Origin: Syntrophobacteraceae bacterium
GTDB lineage: Bacteria; Desulfobacterota; Syntrophobacteria; Syntrophobacterales; Syntrophobacteraceae
DNA: 43,304 nt
Reading direction: 5' to 3'
Assembly (NCBI GenBank): GCA_025453975.1
Contig: JALOPI010000031.1
Coordinates: forward strand, 1-43,304
This document shows positions 42,868 to 43,304 of this stretch, piece after piece. Below the pieces are notes generated by a model that ran no database searches, had not been told where the DNA came from, and saw only the letters and a list, made by a program, of their open reading frames with translations. The first letter of the stretch is position 1; each line of letters begins with the position of its first letter. The position numbers and the translations under genes were made by a program.

Positions 42868-43304
42868 ATGGGCAGGCGCATCGAGACGAACTATCCGGGG
42901 GTCTTCTACAGGGAAGCCGACAGGGTCGGCGGTCAGGGCATCGAAAAAGTCTTTTAAGTCGTCTTCAAACAGAATGTAAAGGTCGTCGAAGAAAAGGCTG
43001 GCCGGCAATATGTTGACTACATGACTCCGGCCAGGGCTGCCCGGATTCGAGCTGAACGCATCGAAGGCAAACTCCAGTCCCGGAAGGAGATCCGTGAACA
43101 GGAGGAGGCGGCCCGGAGGGCGGAGCAGGACCGATGGACCATCGCTCGCCTTTGGGAGCAGTACAAGGCGACGAATCCGGAGGTCAAAGCCATCAACAAG
43201 GACGTGGACCGGTTCAGGAGATACCTCAAGGACACGGTGGGGATGAAGGAGCCGGGAGAGCTCGTCCCATTGGATGTGGATCGTTTGAGGATGAACCTTC
43301 AAAA
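42868..43304 (+). pseudogene. Tyrosine-type phage integrase, N-terminal part, interrupted by TAA, cut by the window edge
   Basis: From ATG 42868 (GGGAGAAAGG upstream) the frame reads MGRRIETNYPGVFYREADRV, reaches a TAA at 42955-42957, and continues in the same frame VVFKQNVKVVEEKAGRQYVD, TPARAARIRAERIEGKLQSR and EPGELVPLDVDRLR to the window end. This is the N-terminal arm and core-binding region of integrases common in Desulfobacterota prophages and islands. In intact relatives the stop position is usually Tyr (YYVVF), so one or two base changes created the stop. Translation could restart at an internal Met (DYMTPARAARI), so a shortened protein is possible. The catalytic domain lies beyond the window. 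Confidence 0.75.

Noticed and set aside
1..43304. CRISPR arrays, complete insertion sequences, rRNA genes
   Set aside because: No regularly spaced repeats, transposase frames or rRNA-like sequence were recognised on reading the window.

Overview
The window is GC-rich bacterial DNA with dense, mostly single-gene or short-operon organisation. Gene content suggests an anaerobic member of the former Deltaproteobacteria (Desulfobacterota), possibly a sulfate reducer or syntroph of the Syntrophobacterales type. The pointers are a complex I operon without the NADH module, a Tat-exported [NiFe] hydrogenase, a tungsten-type aldehyde:ferredoxin oxidoreductase with its polyferredoxin, a DsrE-family protein that appears to contain selenocysteine, and a chemoreceptor ending in DFKDF. 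Taxonomy is inference; no rRNA or other marker gene is present.

Layout. 1-642: 3' part of a membrane-anchored HExxH peptidase. 712-4341 (minus): chemoreceptor and translational GTPase TypA/BipA. 4539-15053 (minus): nuoA-nuoBCD-nuoH-I-J-K-L-M-N, with subunits B, C and D fused and nuoE, F and G absent, so electrons probably enter from ferredoxin or another low-potential carrier rather than NADH. 15356-19938 (plus): glycogen branching enzyme, a small membrane protein with an MGMT-like protein, and a thioredoxin reductase-like flavoprotein with an N-terminal disulfide oxidoreductase domain. 20010-22104: a DUF1848 protein and CorA, divergent. 22150-27248 (minus): symporter/histidine kinase fusion, a small membrane protein beside it, an SppA-type lipoprotein peptidase and a small HD-domain protein.

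27716-30244 (plus): small and large subunits of a group 1-type [NiFe] hydrogenase behind an AT-rich leader. 30322-33671 (minus): four-cluster ferredoxin, aldehyde ferredoxin oxidoreductase and an AI-2E family permease. 33856-34395 (minus): thioredoxin-fold lipoprotein. 35026-36095 (minus): a compact sulfur/iron-sulfur cluster coding a DsrE-like protein read through an in-frame TGA, an IscU/NifU-type scaffold and an FmdB-type zinc ribbon. 36319-38820 (plus): PIF1-like helicase with HRDC and HTH domains. 39155-42340 (plus): a large PEP-synthase-like fusion. 42337-43304: disturbed DNA with tyrosine-integrase remnants, a short repeat cluster and a probably broken integrase running off the edge.

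How the parts fit: hydrogenase (periplasmic H2), aldehyde:ferredoxin oxidoreductase plus polyferredoxin (low-potential electrons) and NADH-module-free complex I (membrane energy conservation) make a coherent anaerobic electron-transfer set, although they lie in separate transcription units. The most notable observation is the recoded TGA at 35862-35864: the frame continues 38 codons into a conserved DsrE-family C-terminus, the TGA gives a UxxC motif, and a SECIS-like hairpin with a GGU loop follows at the right distance.
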